The notes beneath the pieces were generated by a model. That model was not told where the DNA came from, searched no databases, and saw only the letters and a list, made by a program, of their open reading frames with translations. Position numbers and translations under genes: made by a program. From positions 310,001 through 374,000 of the forward strand of contig NZ_QUEP01000001.1 in the NCBI RefSeq assembly GCF_003478035.1: 64,000 nucleotides of DNA. The letters run 5' to 3'. Shown piece by piece: positions 17,101 through 25,543 of this stretch; within the stretch, counting starts at the first letter, position 1; each line of letters opens with the position of its first letter. This DNA is from Clostridium sp. OF03-18AA. GTDB taxonomy: Bacteria > Bacillota > Clostridia > Lachnospirales > Lachnospiraceae.

Positions 17101-18941
17101 ATGAGTTGGATAAAAAATGTGATTTGAGTATACAAGAATATGTATCTCATACACAGATATATTTTGATTCAATGGTTCAGGATAAATGCTATGGAATTCT
17201 TGATTATTTATATTCAATTATAAAAAATGATGCAGAAAATGCACAGGACTATTTACAGATTCAAAAAATGGATATGCGTGGTGCAAAAGCAACCAAGATA
17301 ACCGACAATATAATTATGTTAGAACCCCAAATATCAGGGGAAGCAGAAAAAATTGTTCTAAGACAAGAAGAATTCAATAAACCTAAGCAGAGATTAAATG
17401 CGGCGATTAAAAAGTGTAATGATAATAAGGTGTCTGGGCAGATTGACTTGCCATCAACTCTTGATGCAATTAAAGTTATTTTAGAATTGATGAAGGATAC
17501 TGATATGGCATTTCAATATGAAAATCTTTTGATACTTTTAATTGCTAGTGCAATAAATCATCAAGAATTAGAAAATGAGAAAAGGGAAAAGTTTTGCACA
17601 ATATGGATTAACGGAATAGAGAAATTGTTTTCTAATAGAAGCTTTTTGGCAGATACTGCACTTATGCCAGTTTTATTGAATCAATTGGAAAATGACGTTG
17701 CTATTGGGATAAAAAATAAAATAAAGAAAATTGTGTTGGATTGTTTGATGTATAAGGGGCAACATGGTGTTATTGATGAAATGGCTAAATACGTGAAGAG
17801 ATATTTAGCTAATCACGAGACTTTGGCACAAGCGGTATTTAATACAATTATTAAATTATCTGAAGATCAGATGGAACATCAAAAATATAATGCTAATTAT
17901 TTGAAAGTGAGTAAGAAAGATAAGGAGTTTATATTTAATCCTAATATGCAACCTAAGTTGTCAGGAATAGATCATTATATCAAAGATGATGATGGAAATT
18001 GTTATACTAGTCGCGAAGAGGAGATAATAGATAGGTATCTGCTGCAGGAAGAATCTTTAGAGATAGATGTTTTTGATATGAGTAACTATGATATATCTAC
18101 AATATGCTATGTTGCAAATTGCGGCCTAAATTTTACGAATGAATCTTTTAGAATGGTTATTCATGAAATTTTGCTATGTGTGATTGATATTTGGAAATAT
18201 ACTAAAAGAAATTATAATGCTCACGAAATTTTTGATGTTTACCAAGAACATGAAATCATAGAGCTGTTTCAGCGGGAAATGATTCAAACCCAAGATGATG
18301 CAAAAATGGCAATCGATATATTATTTGAAGAGATTGATTTTACAAAATTTACAACAGATACAATTGAGTTCTATCAAGATATCTTTGGCAATTTTTTATG
18401 TGAATTTTTTGACTCATATGTTGACTCAAAAAGAAGAAATATATGTAAAAAGAAAATTCTATATATTGAGAAAAAAGTAAATGACATTGATGAGGAGTAT
18501 GTTCGAATACAGTTATATAAATCTCTTATGCTTTCTGTAACGAGATATTGCACGGGAGACTGGAGTAAAATCAAAACAAATTATTCATACGTAGATAAGC
18601 AATTTTTGAATAAGCAATTTACAAAGTATGGAAAATATCACATAAAGGAACTGTTGAGAACGATTTACCAAATGCATATGGATGAATTGCTGCCAGAAAT
18701 ATTAATTTCTATTAGAAATAGCTTTCAAAATGCAAAATCTGAGGTAAATAAATTTAAAAAATCAATAAGAGAACAAGAAGCAATAGTACAGTTGGTTATC
18801 CTTAAATCCTTTATTACATATAGTGATAAAATTAAACAGGATCAAGAACTTATTGAAGCATATGAAGATATACTTGAAATATTGATCAATTTAAATTATG
18901 AGCAGGCGGCTGTTATTTTGGATGAGTTTAGGATTCATTAA
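14169..18941 (+). CDS. SMEK-domain STAND-type NTPase, putative Avs-like defence protein
   Basis: A 1590-residue protein. Residues 1-150 resemble the SMEK domain: NERMGFIIEYMSSYDEKIKMA, then AKMFELFAIEVCNVWFG, then PYVDLISENRELLVQVSTVQD, whose D...QVS pattern recalls a degenerate PD-(D/E)XK core. A P-loop GGAGSGKS lies at 226-233 and a Walker B-like LIFFIDALEF near 281, followed by the sensor-like VTSCR. The remaining 1100 residues are helical, without recognised repeats, as in the sensor arms of STAND ATPases. The gene is AT-rich and alone in its direction. Such proteins detect phage components and activate an effector domain; that role here is inferred from architecture. Confidence 0.75.
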   Translation: MLNSNERMGFIIEYMSSYDEKIKMANKNGLFDAAKMFELFAIEVCNVWFGQKFSNLNDETATYPYVDLISENRELLVQVSTVQDVPTKIKTTLEKIRDSKDKKCSDLKNIVFFVLSNNSIDKMREYSGDNQIGSISFTIKDNLITTNDIITKSQNDLNFQKKLYKVLKDEYENFNINIRKFKGALELSNSGLKNIEGLINGEYEIDRNEFLEKITKDNERYISIQGGAGSGKSVLCKKYVENEKLVLYARAERFLEESHIDDIWGCCIQDVLECINGKKLIFFIDALEFIADCAETKFELLQYLYDMAEEYQNVYIVTSCRTSDKNAFIKLETNFSIKIYEVGDITEDELALLMKQYPIIHKMYKTNSYVDLLKSPFYINLIVSNSMDIDNIGDENSLREYIWKNIICLEEKSRMYGILSNKVIETVEKIVFERARKFMLGIHKDDIDRDIMHALLSEGVIAQQGDYIRLKYDIFEDICFEHYFDKAFDLCKGKYKTFYDEIENLGRCVYRRYQIWISNKMFIQVNRDKFLYSLTFSDEIPQSWKRQTEIGIVKSRFCDNYFEEQGSEILEQGMLFDFVKNINLFAFEGELLHIRQESPQMKLSPIGNGRPCIIRLLKNEEIYKKNIIERDDIVKLCLDYAKQEDKVAVIASDACAMMEYYVEYSLQESEQENYYKIIDEISSCLEALYRMADNSEEWLKKFFNTLINNYINGNRKSMRKSEDIMEWTLKNAYPALVTGLASELCSIADILWLRGKVDAEEFDFYRADRLSKGFEYGLSEKAEHYNYLYRTVYENAFLWNLFRLNFKVGFHWAIQFINRAILEYATNNPEYVIKIKVKISESNAIKEYWGNGNMWLAGIRDHNVPTLIGDVIFCLKEAIISSLEICKKDHEFTVAFANYVKETIYSKSNNIVLLTIIESIGMHFENELPGYALDLATSIELVHWDTTRYMLYKKNPTKELLERQILKTMGIPELKDRYELDKKCDLSIQEYVSHTQIYFDSMVQDKCYGILDYLYSIIKNDAENAQDYLQIQKMDMRGAKATKITDNIIMLEPQISGEAEKIVLRQEEFNKPKQRLNAAIKKCNDNKVSGQIDLPSTLDAIKVILELMKDTDMAFQYENLLILLIASAINHQELENEKREKFCTIWINGIEKLFSNRSFLADTALMPVLLNQLENDVAIGIKNKIKKIVLDCLMYKGQHGVIDEMAKYVKRYLANHETLAQAVFNTIIKLSEDQMEHQKYNANYLKVSKKDKEFIFNPNMQPKLSGIDHYIKDDDGNCYTSREEEIIDRYLLQEESLEIDVFDMSNYDISTICYVANCGLNFTNESFRMVIHEILLCVIDIWKYTKRNYNAHEIFDVYQEHEIIELFQREMIQTQDDAKMAIDILFEEIDFTKFTTDTIEFYQDIFGNFLCEFFDSYVDSKRRNICKKKILYIEKKVNDIDEEYVRIQLYKSLMLSVTRYCTGDWSKIKTNYSYVDKQFLNKQFTKYGKYHIKELLRTIYQMHMDELLPEILISIRNSFQNAKSEVNKFKKSIREQEAIVQLVILKSFITYSDKIKQDQELIEAYEDILEILINLNYEQAAVILDEFRIH

Positions 18942-19042
18942 TGGATGCAGGTTATTATTCATCTGAAATAAATATAATAAGAGATGCATGTTCGCTAAAT
19001 GATATTTGTGGATGGTATTGTCAAGGTTAGATTTTGTGGGAA

Positions 19043-19390
19043 AGTGGTAATACAGTTGAGACGGTAGCTCTTTTAACTAAAAAAGTGACTTAGGAAAGAA
19101 AAAGAGAGACTTCCAGGTTGAGATGGAAGTTCCTATTAGTCCTGATATGCATAAGGAGTATAAGGAACAGAAACCAACTTATGAGAATATCAAAAAGTAT
19201 ATCATGGAGAAGCATGGGGTGAAGGTGCATACTGCTTATATAGCAGAAATAAAACGGGATTGTGAATTGGATATGCGTCCTAATTATAATGTTTCAAAGA
19301 AAGAGGCTCCTGAGATAAAATAATGTACTCCAGAGAAAAGGGAATATATCATGGAGGCACTGAGGTATTATAAGCTGGTAGTGTAGTTTA
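19043..19390 (+). pseudogene. Degenerate second RlmD C-terminal tail
   Basis: From about 19043 the reading TVETVALLTKKVT matches the RlmD junction (ETVCLLSRR) and stops at TAG near 19091. A 1-nt shift later, the frame from about 19100 reads KRDFQVEMEVPISPDM and then KPTYENIKKYIMEKHGVKVHTAYIAEIKRD, clearly homologous to the tail at 10600-10720. A stop at 19321-19323 interrupts it, and CTPEKREYIMEALRYYKL continues the family pattern beyond. So it carries at least one frameshift and two stops. It marks a second rlmD-type junction at the right edge of the island. Confidence 0.7.
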
Positions 19391-19417
19391 CAGGGTAGAG
19401 AAGAAGTAGTAGAGAAA

Positions 19418-19714
19418 GTGCATACTGACGCAACAGAAGAATTGGACGTAGCGGTCGAGGAAGATTTACCGCAGAAAAAAGCGGACAACATACCTGAGTG
19501 GCCGGATGGAATTCTTGATTATTTGGATGAGACGGAAAGAAATAAAGTATTAGAATATGCATGTAATCTGCAGATAAGTCAAAGTACACGATTGCATAAA
19601 ATGTTGGTCCAATACAAGAAGAATATTGCAGATTATAAGTCAAAGCTGAAAGAAGCACAGAGTAGACCATACTATAATCCAAGACATAACAAACCAGAAA
19701 CGAGCCTGAATTGA
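19418..19714 (+). CDS. Hypothetical helical protein, probably truncated
   Basis: A 98-residue frame beginning at a GTG without a convincing ribosome binding site. It contains IPEWPDGILDYLDETERNKVLEYACNLQ and a lysine-rich helix MLVQYKKNIADYKSKLKEA. No domain is recognised. It lies between the degenerate RlmD tail and the broken LysR gene, so it may be the remnant of a longer mobile-element gene. Confidence 0.35.
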   Translation: MHTDATEELDVAVEEDLPQKKADNIPEWPDGILDYLDETERNKVLEYACNLQISQSTRLHKMLVQYKKNIADYKSKLKEAQSRPYYNPRHNKPETSLN

Positions 19715-19879
19715 CTAAGCAAGAGGCACAGGCATTCGTAAAGTATAATGATGATATCAAAAATCATAGATGGGCTTCAAAACCGCAAACTACCCAAAAT
19801 AAATCGGTGGCCGATATAATACCAAATTTGGTAGCAGTATTTATAATGATTTTGAATTATAAAAGTGTTACAAAATATC

Positions 19880-20581
19880 GGCATACCCGCTACAGCTCCC
19901 TATTTCGTGTGACCTATGCCGACGAGATGTATCTGGCGGCAGCAGATGCTATACTGGCTGTCAACGACCAGCTGGAAAAGCAGCTGCGGGAAATCAAAGC
20001 CGACCACTCGGGTCGGCTGCGGTTGGGCATCAGTGTGCAGCGATCCATGCAGATTCTGCCCAAGGTCATTCCTGCTTTTTCGGCAGAAGTATCCCAAGGT
20101 CACTCTGGATTTGACGGAACGGGGTTCTGCCAGCCTGGAGGAGCTGTTGCAAAAGGGGACCATTGACCTGGTCTTCGTCGCCATGGAATCCACCGGCACC
20201 AATCTGGTCTATGAGCAGCTTATCGAGCAGGAAACCATTAGCATTCTGGATGCCAGAGACACTGGGATCGTGGCCCGCATCGAGTCCGGCCCCCCATCAC
20301 CTTGGCGGATGTGGAGAGAGACTTTTGTGCCGATGCGGGAAGGGCATTCCATCCGGGTAGTGCAGGACAAGCTCTTCTATCGCTCTGGCTTTCATCCCAA
20401 GATACTGCTGGAGACAAACACTTTGGAGGTGGGCAAGCGGGTGGCGGTTGCCTCCGGTGCCTGTATGCTGATGTCCAATATCTATATAGATGAGTTTATC
20501 CGCAGAAAACGAGGGGAGTTTTACCCTTTGAAAGATTACGAAAACTACCGCCATCTCTACGCCTGCCACAGTAAGGAGTAA
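19880..20581 (+). pseudogene. LysR-family regulator, N-terminally truncated and frameshifted
   Basis: The DNA-binding helix-turn-helix is missing. Homology begins near 19898 with LFRVTYADEMYLAAADAIL and continues ADHSGRLRLGISVQRSMQILPKVIPAF to about 20090, then shifts frame to PKVTLDLTERGSASLEELLQKGTIDLVFV and runs to the stop at 20581, giving most of the effector-binding domain. The base composition changes here from AT-rich to GC-rich, so the left edge is a recombination junction. It resembles the intact LysR at 23236 in layout and lies upstream of the same transporter cluster. Confidence 0.75.
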
Positions 20582-20656
20582 TTTATGCCCAAGTACCTCC
20601 GGGACTTTATTCAGATTACAACCCGTGTTCTCTTCGGGAAAAGTATGTAGTATTGG

Positions 20657-20707
20657 TAAAAATACCGCCGCAGGCTGCCTGATACAGACAGCATACGGCG
20701 GTATTCC
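20657..20707 (-). terminator. Hairpin with T-run on the minus strand
   Basis: AATACCGCCG and CGGCGGTATT pair around a 30-nt loop. On the minus strand the stem is followed by TTTTTACC. No minus-strand gene ends here now, so it may be a leftover of the rearranged region. Confidence 0.4.
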
Positions 20708-20760
20708 CGTTCATCCCGGCATCGCCATGGACATCTTGGGAAAACTGCACAAAAGCGTTT

Positions 20761-20785
20761 TTTGTATAACATTTGATTATACAAA
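20761..20785. promoter_or_regulatory. Palindromic operator upstream of the CitMHS gene
   Basis: TTTGTATAA, seven bases, TTATACAAA: a perfect 9-bp inverted repeat, with the ATAA-N7-TTAT core spacing typical of LysR-type boxes. It lies 17 bp upstream of the -35 box at 20802, where LysR activators usually bind. The regulator is likely the LysR at 23236 or the broken one at 19880. Confidence 0.7.
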
Positions 20786-20801
20786 CCGGATTTTTTGGGT
20801 A

Positions 20802-20831
20802 TTGGATAATTTTTCCTGCACCCGGTATAAT
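20802..20831 (+). promoter_or_regulatory. Promoter of the CitMHS transporter gene
   Basis: TTGGAT at 20802-20807 and TATAAT at 20826-20831, spaced 18 bp. The transporter gene starts 70 bp later. Confidence 0.7.
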
Positions 20832-20900
20832 GAAAGCATCTAGATAACCGCGGTAATTGATGAACGAAACAAATCACAAAAAGAGAAAGGAAAGAAAGAT

Positions 20901-22208
20901 ATGTCATACTTAGGTCTTGCAGGCTTCGCTCTGATGATTCTGATCGTAGCCCTGCTGCTCTGGGGAAAGAGTACACCTGCGGTGGTTTTCATTCTCCTTC
21001 CCATCATCGTTGGCTTTGCTGTCGGCTTTACCGCTGAGGAGATGAGCGGATATATTGCCTCCGGCGTGTCCGGTGTGGCGACCACGGCAATCCTGTTTAT
21101 CTTCGCGGTTCTGTTCTTCGGTGTTATGAACGATGCCGGTGTTTTCGATGTGATCGTGGGCAAGGTTCTGAAACTGGTGGGCAATAACATTACACTGCTG
21201 ATGTTTGCCACGGTGCTGATTGCCTTCATTGGCCATCTGGATGGCTCCGGTGCAACCACCCTGTTGATCTGCATCCCTCCTCTGCTTCCTATTTATAAGA
21301 AAATGAATGTGCGGCCCATCAACCTGCTGTGCATCACAACCCTGACCATGGGCGTTATGAATATCGTGCCCTGGGGTGGCCCCTGCGGACGCACCGCCGC
21401 CGCGCTGGAAGTCGGCACCTCTGAGATCTGGAGGTATTGCATCCCCGCACAGGTTGTCGGAATTGTTCTGATCCTTGGCCTGTGTGTCCTGCTCTCCCGG
21501 AATGAAAAAAAGCGTGGAGCGGGCTACAACCCTGCCGCCGAGGCGGAGACCGTCAGCGTGGAAACTGTCGCCGAAGTGAATGAACTGCACCGTCCCAAGC
21601 TGTTCTGGTTCAACATTGCCCTGATCGTGGCGGTTGTGCTGATGCTGACCATGACCAAGGTGGCAACACACATCACCTTTATGATTGCTCTGGCCATCGG
21701 CCTGACGGTCAACTATCCCTCCCAGAAGATGCAGATGGAGCGTGTCAAGGCCCACGCCACCGATGCTCTGACCATGGCCTTCACGGCACTGGCTTCCGGT
21801 GTTCTTATCGGCATCATGGGCAAGAGCCCCATGCTGGACGCCATGACTCAGATGGTTCTGTCCGCCATGCCCGAGAGCATGGCTCCCCATCTGCACGTGC
21901 TGTTTGCCGCTGTCAACAGCCCGCTGAGTATGTTCATCCACGGTGATGCCCTGACTTATGGCATTCTGCCCATTGTCAACCAGATTGTGTCTGTCTACGG
22001 AATCCCTGCCGCTGCTGTGGGCGCAGCCTTCTTGATTACTTTTGGCCCTGCCATTTACATCATGCCCATGACTGCTGCTACTTACATGGGCCTTGGCCTG
22101 ACCAATGTGGAACTGAAGGATCATATCGCCTTCTCCTACAAGTGGGCATTCGTTCTGGCAAGTGCCATGCTGGCCTTCGTTCTCGTCACCGGCATCATTC
22201 CCGTATAA
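20901..22208 (+). CDS. CitMHS-family citrate/carboxylate transporter
   Basis: A 435-residue integral membrane protein with about 11-12 hydrophobic segments, starting MSYLGLAGFALMILIVALLLWGK after a GAAAGGAAAG site. Conserved family pieces are AVLFFGVMNDAGVFDVIV, FIGHLDGSGATTLL and NIVPWGGPCGRTAAAL, followed by a cytoplasmic loop near residue 205-225 and a second half with LIGIMGKSPMLDAM. CitMHS proteins take up metal-citrate complexes by proton symport; the substrate here is unproven. It is followed at 72 nt by a serine hydrolase and lies under a LysR-type palindrome. Confidence 0.88.
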   Translation: MSYLGLAGFALMILIVALLLWGKSTPAVVFILLPIIVGFAVGFTAEEMSGYIASGVSGVATTAILFIFAVLFFGVMNDAGVFDVIVGKVLKLVGNNITLLMFATVLIAFIGHLDGSGATTLLICIPPLLPIYKKMNVRPINLLCITTLTMGVMNIVPWGGPCGRTAAALEVGTSEIWRYCIPAQVVGIVLILGLCVLLSRNEKKRGAGYNPAAEAETVSVETVAEVNELHRPKLFWFNIALIVAVVLMLTMTKVATHITFMIALAIGLTVNYPSQKMQMERVKAHATDALTMAFTALASGVLIGIMGKSPMLDAMTQMVLSAMPESMAPHLHVLFAAVNSPLSMFIHGDALTYGILPIVNQIVSVYGIPAAAVGAAFLITFGPAIYIMPMTAATYMGLGLTNVELKDHIAFSYKWAFVLASAMLAFVLVTGIIPV

Positions 22209-22280
22209 TCCGCAACAACCGTTACGGCTGCCTCAGGGGATTCCAGGGGCAGCTATCTTAACAAACAAAGGAGTGTTACT

Positions 22281-23189
22281 ATGCGTCAACTTGATCTTTC
22301 TGCCTTTGAGGCAGCTGTTACCTCTGAGAATCTGGCTGTGCGGGGAATGCGTGTATTTCAGGCTGGACAGCTGATCGCGTACTACCAGCCGGAGCCCGAG
22401 CAGCGTCAGAACCAGTATTCCGGCACCAAGAGCTTCACCTCCACCGCCTGCGCCTTCGCTGCCCAGGAAGGGTTGTTCTCCATGGATGATTATGTTCTGG
22501 ATCACTTTGCGGAGGACGCACCGGAAAATCCCAGTGAGAATCTGAAAAAAATGAAGCTCCGCCATCTGATTACCATGTCCATGGGCTTTGAAAGCCCCAT
22601 GCTGATGGGAGCCATGCGTCCCAAGATGGTGGAGAAGGACTGGGTAAAATTTGTGCTGAAGGCTCCGGTGGTTCATGAGCCGGGCAGCGTTTTCCAATAT
22701 AACAACGCAGGTCCCTATCTTCTGGGCATTCTGGTGCAGAGAAAAACCGGGATGTCGCTGGTGGACTATCTGATGCCCCGGCTGTTTGAGCCCCTGGGAA
22801 TTTCCCGTCCGGAATGCGAGAAGGACCCCTTGGGCAACACCTTTGGCGCCGGCGGCTTGCAGCTGAATGTCAGCGAGTTTGCCAAGCTGGGGCTGCTGTA
22901 CCTGCAGAAGGGTCAGTGGAACGGAAAACAGCTGATTCCTGCCCAGTGGGTGGAAGAAGCAACCCGCAGCCATATTGTCTCCGATGAAGGCGATGACGAA
23001 ATTGGCACCGACTATGGTTTCCTGTTCTGGATGATGCCTGATGGAATGTTCCGCGCGGACGGAAAGTATGGTCAGTACTGTGTGGTCGTCCCCAGGAAGA
23101 ATGCGGTCATTGCCATCAATTCCATGCAAATCGAAAACGAGAAAAAAGTTCTCCGGGCGGCTGTCAGAACGGTGCTTCCTCTGCTATAA
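22281..23189 (+). CDS. Serine hydrolase of the beta-lactamase class C-like family
   Basis: A 302-residue cytoplasmic protein with no signal peptide. The nucleophile motif SGTKSFTS (S-x-x-K) is near residue 48-51, the YNN motif (VFQYNNAGPYLLG) near 140, and the family helix RHLITMSMGFESP precedes. RBS AAAGGAG lies 8 nt before the ATG. Members act as esterases, amidases or peptidases on small substrates. Next to a carboxylate transporter and a LysR regulator it may process a transported compound; substrate unknown. Confidence 0.85.
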   Translation: MRQLDLSAFEAAVTSENLAVRGMRVFQAGQLIAYYQPEPEQRQNQYSGTKSFTSTACAFAAQEGLFSMDDYVLDHFAEDAPENPSENLKKMKLRHLITMSMGFESPMLMGAMRPKMVEKDWVKFVLKAPVVHEPGSVFQYNNAGPYLLGILVQRKTGMSLVDYLMPRLFEPLGISRPECEKDPLGNTFGAGGLQLNVSEFAKLGLLYLQKGQWNGKQLIPAQWVEEATRSHIVSDEGDDEIGTDYGFLFWMMPDGMFRADGKYGQYCVVVPRKNAVIAINSMQIENEKKVLRAAVRTVLPLL

Positions 23190-23235
23190 TATAGCCAACA
23201 ACGGGATTTCCCGACAACAGGAAAGGAAGCGCGCC

Positions 23236-24153
23236 ATGGATCGCAGAGAAATCGAGTATGTTATTGTGATTGCCCAGGAGAAAACACTATCAAAAGCAGC
23301 GGATCGCCTGTTTGTTTCCCAACCGGCTCTCAGCAGATTCCTGCTGAAGCTAGAGGATGAGCTGGGGCTTCCTCTGTTTGAAAGAAGAAAACGGCAGCTG
23401 ATCCCAACATACGCAGGGGAACTTTATCTGGCAACAGCGCGCAGTATCCTGCAACTCCAGCAGAAACTGGAAAAGGAACTGGATGCGTTGAAGGAGGTCG
23501 ATCACGGAAAACTGTCCGTGGGAATTACCCCTGGACGCGGTCATACCATTCTGCCCATGATCTTACCGGATTTCCGAAAGCAGTTTCCGGATTATGAGCT
23601 TCGGATTTTTGAGGAAGATGTGGACACACTGGAGCGTATGCTCAGTGACGGGACCATTGAAATTGCTTTTTTCACCATGTCTGAAAAAAGCAGGTTCACG
23701 CAAAAACGGTTTTGCTGTGAGTTGATCTCTCAGGAGGAAATTGTACTGTGTGCCCCGAAAAACGGCCACTATGAGCTGCTTTCCAAAAACGAACCCGGGC
23801 GAAAATATCCGTGGATTGATTTGAAGTATCTTGAAAACGACTGTTTCCTTACTCTGAAAAAGAAAATGCGGCTGGGACAGCTGGCTTCGGAAATTCTGGA
23901 AAGTCATGCGATTTCTCCCAGAATTGCGGAACTGAGTACCATTGATACCGTTCTGTCCCTGGTGGCACAGGAATACGGTGTGGCATTTGCCAGCAGTTTC
24001 CGCATTGAGAAACATGAGACTGCCGACAAAATCAGCTTTTTCTCCTTTGGAGAACACCCAGAGGTTTGGGATTTTGTTGCCGCATATAAGCAGGACTATC
24101 TGGTTTCACAACCGGCTAGATTCCTGATTAATCTGGTTGGTGCTCTGTACTGA
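23236..24153 (+). CDS. LysR-family transcriptional regulator
   Basis: The ATG at 23236 follows AGGAAAG and gives a 305-residue protein; an upstream in-frame extension to 23041 overlaps the hydrolase gene and is spurious. The helix-turn-helix is MDRREIEYVIVIAQEKTLSK, AADRLFVSQPALSR. An effector-binding domain begins near 90 (GKLSVGITPGRGHTILPMIL). It is probably the regulator of the adjacent carboxylate transporter and hydrolase genes, acting at the palindrome 20761-20785; that link is inferred. Confidence 0.93.
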   Translation: MDRREIEYVIVIAQEKTLSKAADRLFVSQPALSRFLLKLEDELGLPLFERRKRQLIPTYAGELYLATARSILQLQQKLEKELDALKEVDHGKLSVGITPGRGHTILPMILPDFRKQFPDYELRIFEEDVDTLERMLSDGTIEIAFFTMSEKSRFTQKRFCCELISQEEIVLCAPKNGHYELLSKNEPGRKYPWIDLKYLENDCFLTLKKKMRLGQLASEILESHAISPRIAELSTIDTVLSLVAQEYGVAFASSFRIEKHETADKISFFSFGEHPEVWDFVAAYKQDYLVSQPARFLINLVGALY

Positions 24154-24232
24154 TTCACTCCCCTTTCTGAGGTCAGACAGGTGGGAAACCATACCGCTTA
24201 TTTCGAGAGGAATTTACAAAGGAGTGACATGA

Positions 24233-25195
24233 ATGATCGATATTGTTGCACTGGGGGAAATCCTGATTGATTTTACGCCCAGCGGAGTAAATGAGCAGGG
24301 AATCGCTATGTTCGCCCGGAATCCCGGTGGTGCGCCAGCCAATGTGTTGGCTATGAACAACCGGTTGGGAGGAACCTCTGCCTTCCTTGGTAAAGTTGGT
24401 GCAGACGGATTCGGCCGTTATCTGCGGCAGACACTGACAGAATGCGGCATCTATGATGCCGGTCTGGTAGAAGACAACTCTATTCCGACAACGCTGGCAT
24501 TTGTTCAACTGAATGAACAGGGAGACCGATCCTTTTCTTTCTACAGAAAACCGGGAGCGGATCTAATGCTGAAAGCATCGGAGGTTCGCAGAGATCTAAT
24601 CGACCAGTGTAAGATATTCCATTTTGGATCAGTGTCTCTGACTGATGAACCTTGCCGCAGTGCATGTCTTGATGCTGCGGCCTATGCAAAGCAGCAAGCT
24701 AAGAGAATCAGTTTCGATCCAAACTACAGACCGCTACTTTGGGATACGGAGGCAGATGCACGGGAACAAATCATGCGAGGTATTGCTTTGGCAGATATCT
24801 TGAAGGTATCTGAGGAAGAACTGCTGCTGATTACCGGAACAGCCGATCTGGAGGCGGGTTCCAAAATCCTGATGGAAAAGGGACCTTCTCTGGTGCTGGT
24901 AACGCTGGGAGAGAGGGGAGCATTCTACCGTAACCGAACCCACGCGCAGCTGATTCCTACATACCCTGTGAAAGCTATCGATACGACAGGATCAGGGGAT
25001 GCGTTTGTCGGCGCAATGCTCTGGTCGTTGAAAGACCTGCCTGAAGAGGAATTATTCCTTGGTGACCTGAGCCAAATAGTGGACTTTGCAAATGCCGCAG
25101 GAAGCCTCACTGCAACGAGGGGCGGCGCAATTCCAGCATTGCCATCCATAGAGGAAATCCAGGTCTGCCGTCAGAAAAAAATAGGAATTTTGTAG
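24233..25195 (+). CDS. PfkB-family carbohydrate kinase (fructokinase-like)
   Basis: A 320-residue sugar kinase. The N-terminal signature GEILIDFTPSGVNEQG and FARNPGGAPANVLAM is followed by GKVGADGFGRYL and the C-terminal ATP-binding and catalytic motif DTTGSGDAFVGAMLW (catalytic Asp in GSGD). RBS GGAG lies 8 nt before the ATG at 24233. The NPGGAPANVA pattern is characteristic of fructokinases. It is the last gene of the GC-richer block and is followed by a terminator. Confidence 0.93.
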   Translation: MIDIVALGEILIDFTPSGVNEQGIAMFARNPGGAPANVLAMNNRLGGTSAFLGKVGADGFGRYLRQTLTECGIYDAGLVEDNSIPTTLAFVQLNEQGDRSFSFYRKPGADLMLKASEVRRDLIDQCKIFHFGSVSLTDEPCRSACLDAAAYAKQQAKRISFDPNYRPLLWDTEADAREQIMRGIALADILKVSEEELLLITGTADLEAGSKILMEKGPSLVLVTLGERGAFYRNRTHAQLIPTYPVKAIDTTGSGDAFVGAMLWSLKDLPEEELFLGDLSQIVDFANAAGSLTATRGGAIPALPSIEEIQVCRQKKIGIL

Positions 25196-25543
25196 TTTAA
25201 GCGGCTCATGGGTTTCTTAGGTTCATCCAATGAATTAATGCATTCATATGATACTGAGATAGGCTCCCTACTCAGTTCATGCATTCTTGAAAATCCCCAG
25301 AACTTCATCTTCTTCCCGGATGAAGCTCTGGGGATTATTTCGTTTTGGAATGAATGCCCACAAACCATTTCCCATTTGTGGGTACTCATTTCAAAGCGGG
25401 CTGAGATTCCAAAGGGATGGCAATTCCTTTTGCTCAGGGTTGCCCGGCATTGCTGCCGAGCATAAAGAAAGCACCGACCAGATTTCTCTGACCGATGCTA
25501 ATAAACTGCTATTCTATTGAGATTTACAAATTTCGATTTGTAC
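25196..25543. other. Intergenic region after the sugar kinase
   Basis: No gene is seen. It contains a strong terminator at 25290-25345 and otherwise short, non-conserved reading frames. Confidence 0.5.
25290..25345 (+). terminator. Terminator after the PfkB-family kinase gene
   Basis: AATCCCCAGA and CTCTGGGGATT pair, extended by CTTCATC with GATGAAG, giving a long stem. The following run is ATTTCGTTTTG, a weak T-tract. Confidence 0.7.

Noticed and set aside
20910..22124. 404-residue open frame on the minus strand opposite the CitMHS gene
   Set aside because: The translation is rich in His, Gln and Gly with no domain, and it mirrors the GC-rich codon pattern of the real transporter gene.
22233..23129. 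298-residue minus-strand frame opposite the serine hydrolase gene
   Set aside because: Shadow frame with biased His/Gln composition and no start signal; the plus-strand protein has clear catalytic motifs.
23041..23235. Longer start for the LysR gene
   Set aside because: The extension overlaps the hydrolase gene; the ATG at 23236 has a ribosome binding site and gives the standard LysR N-terminus.
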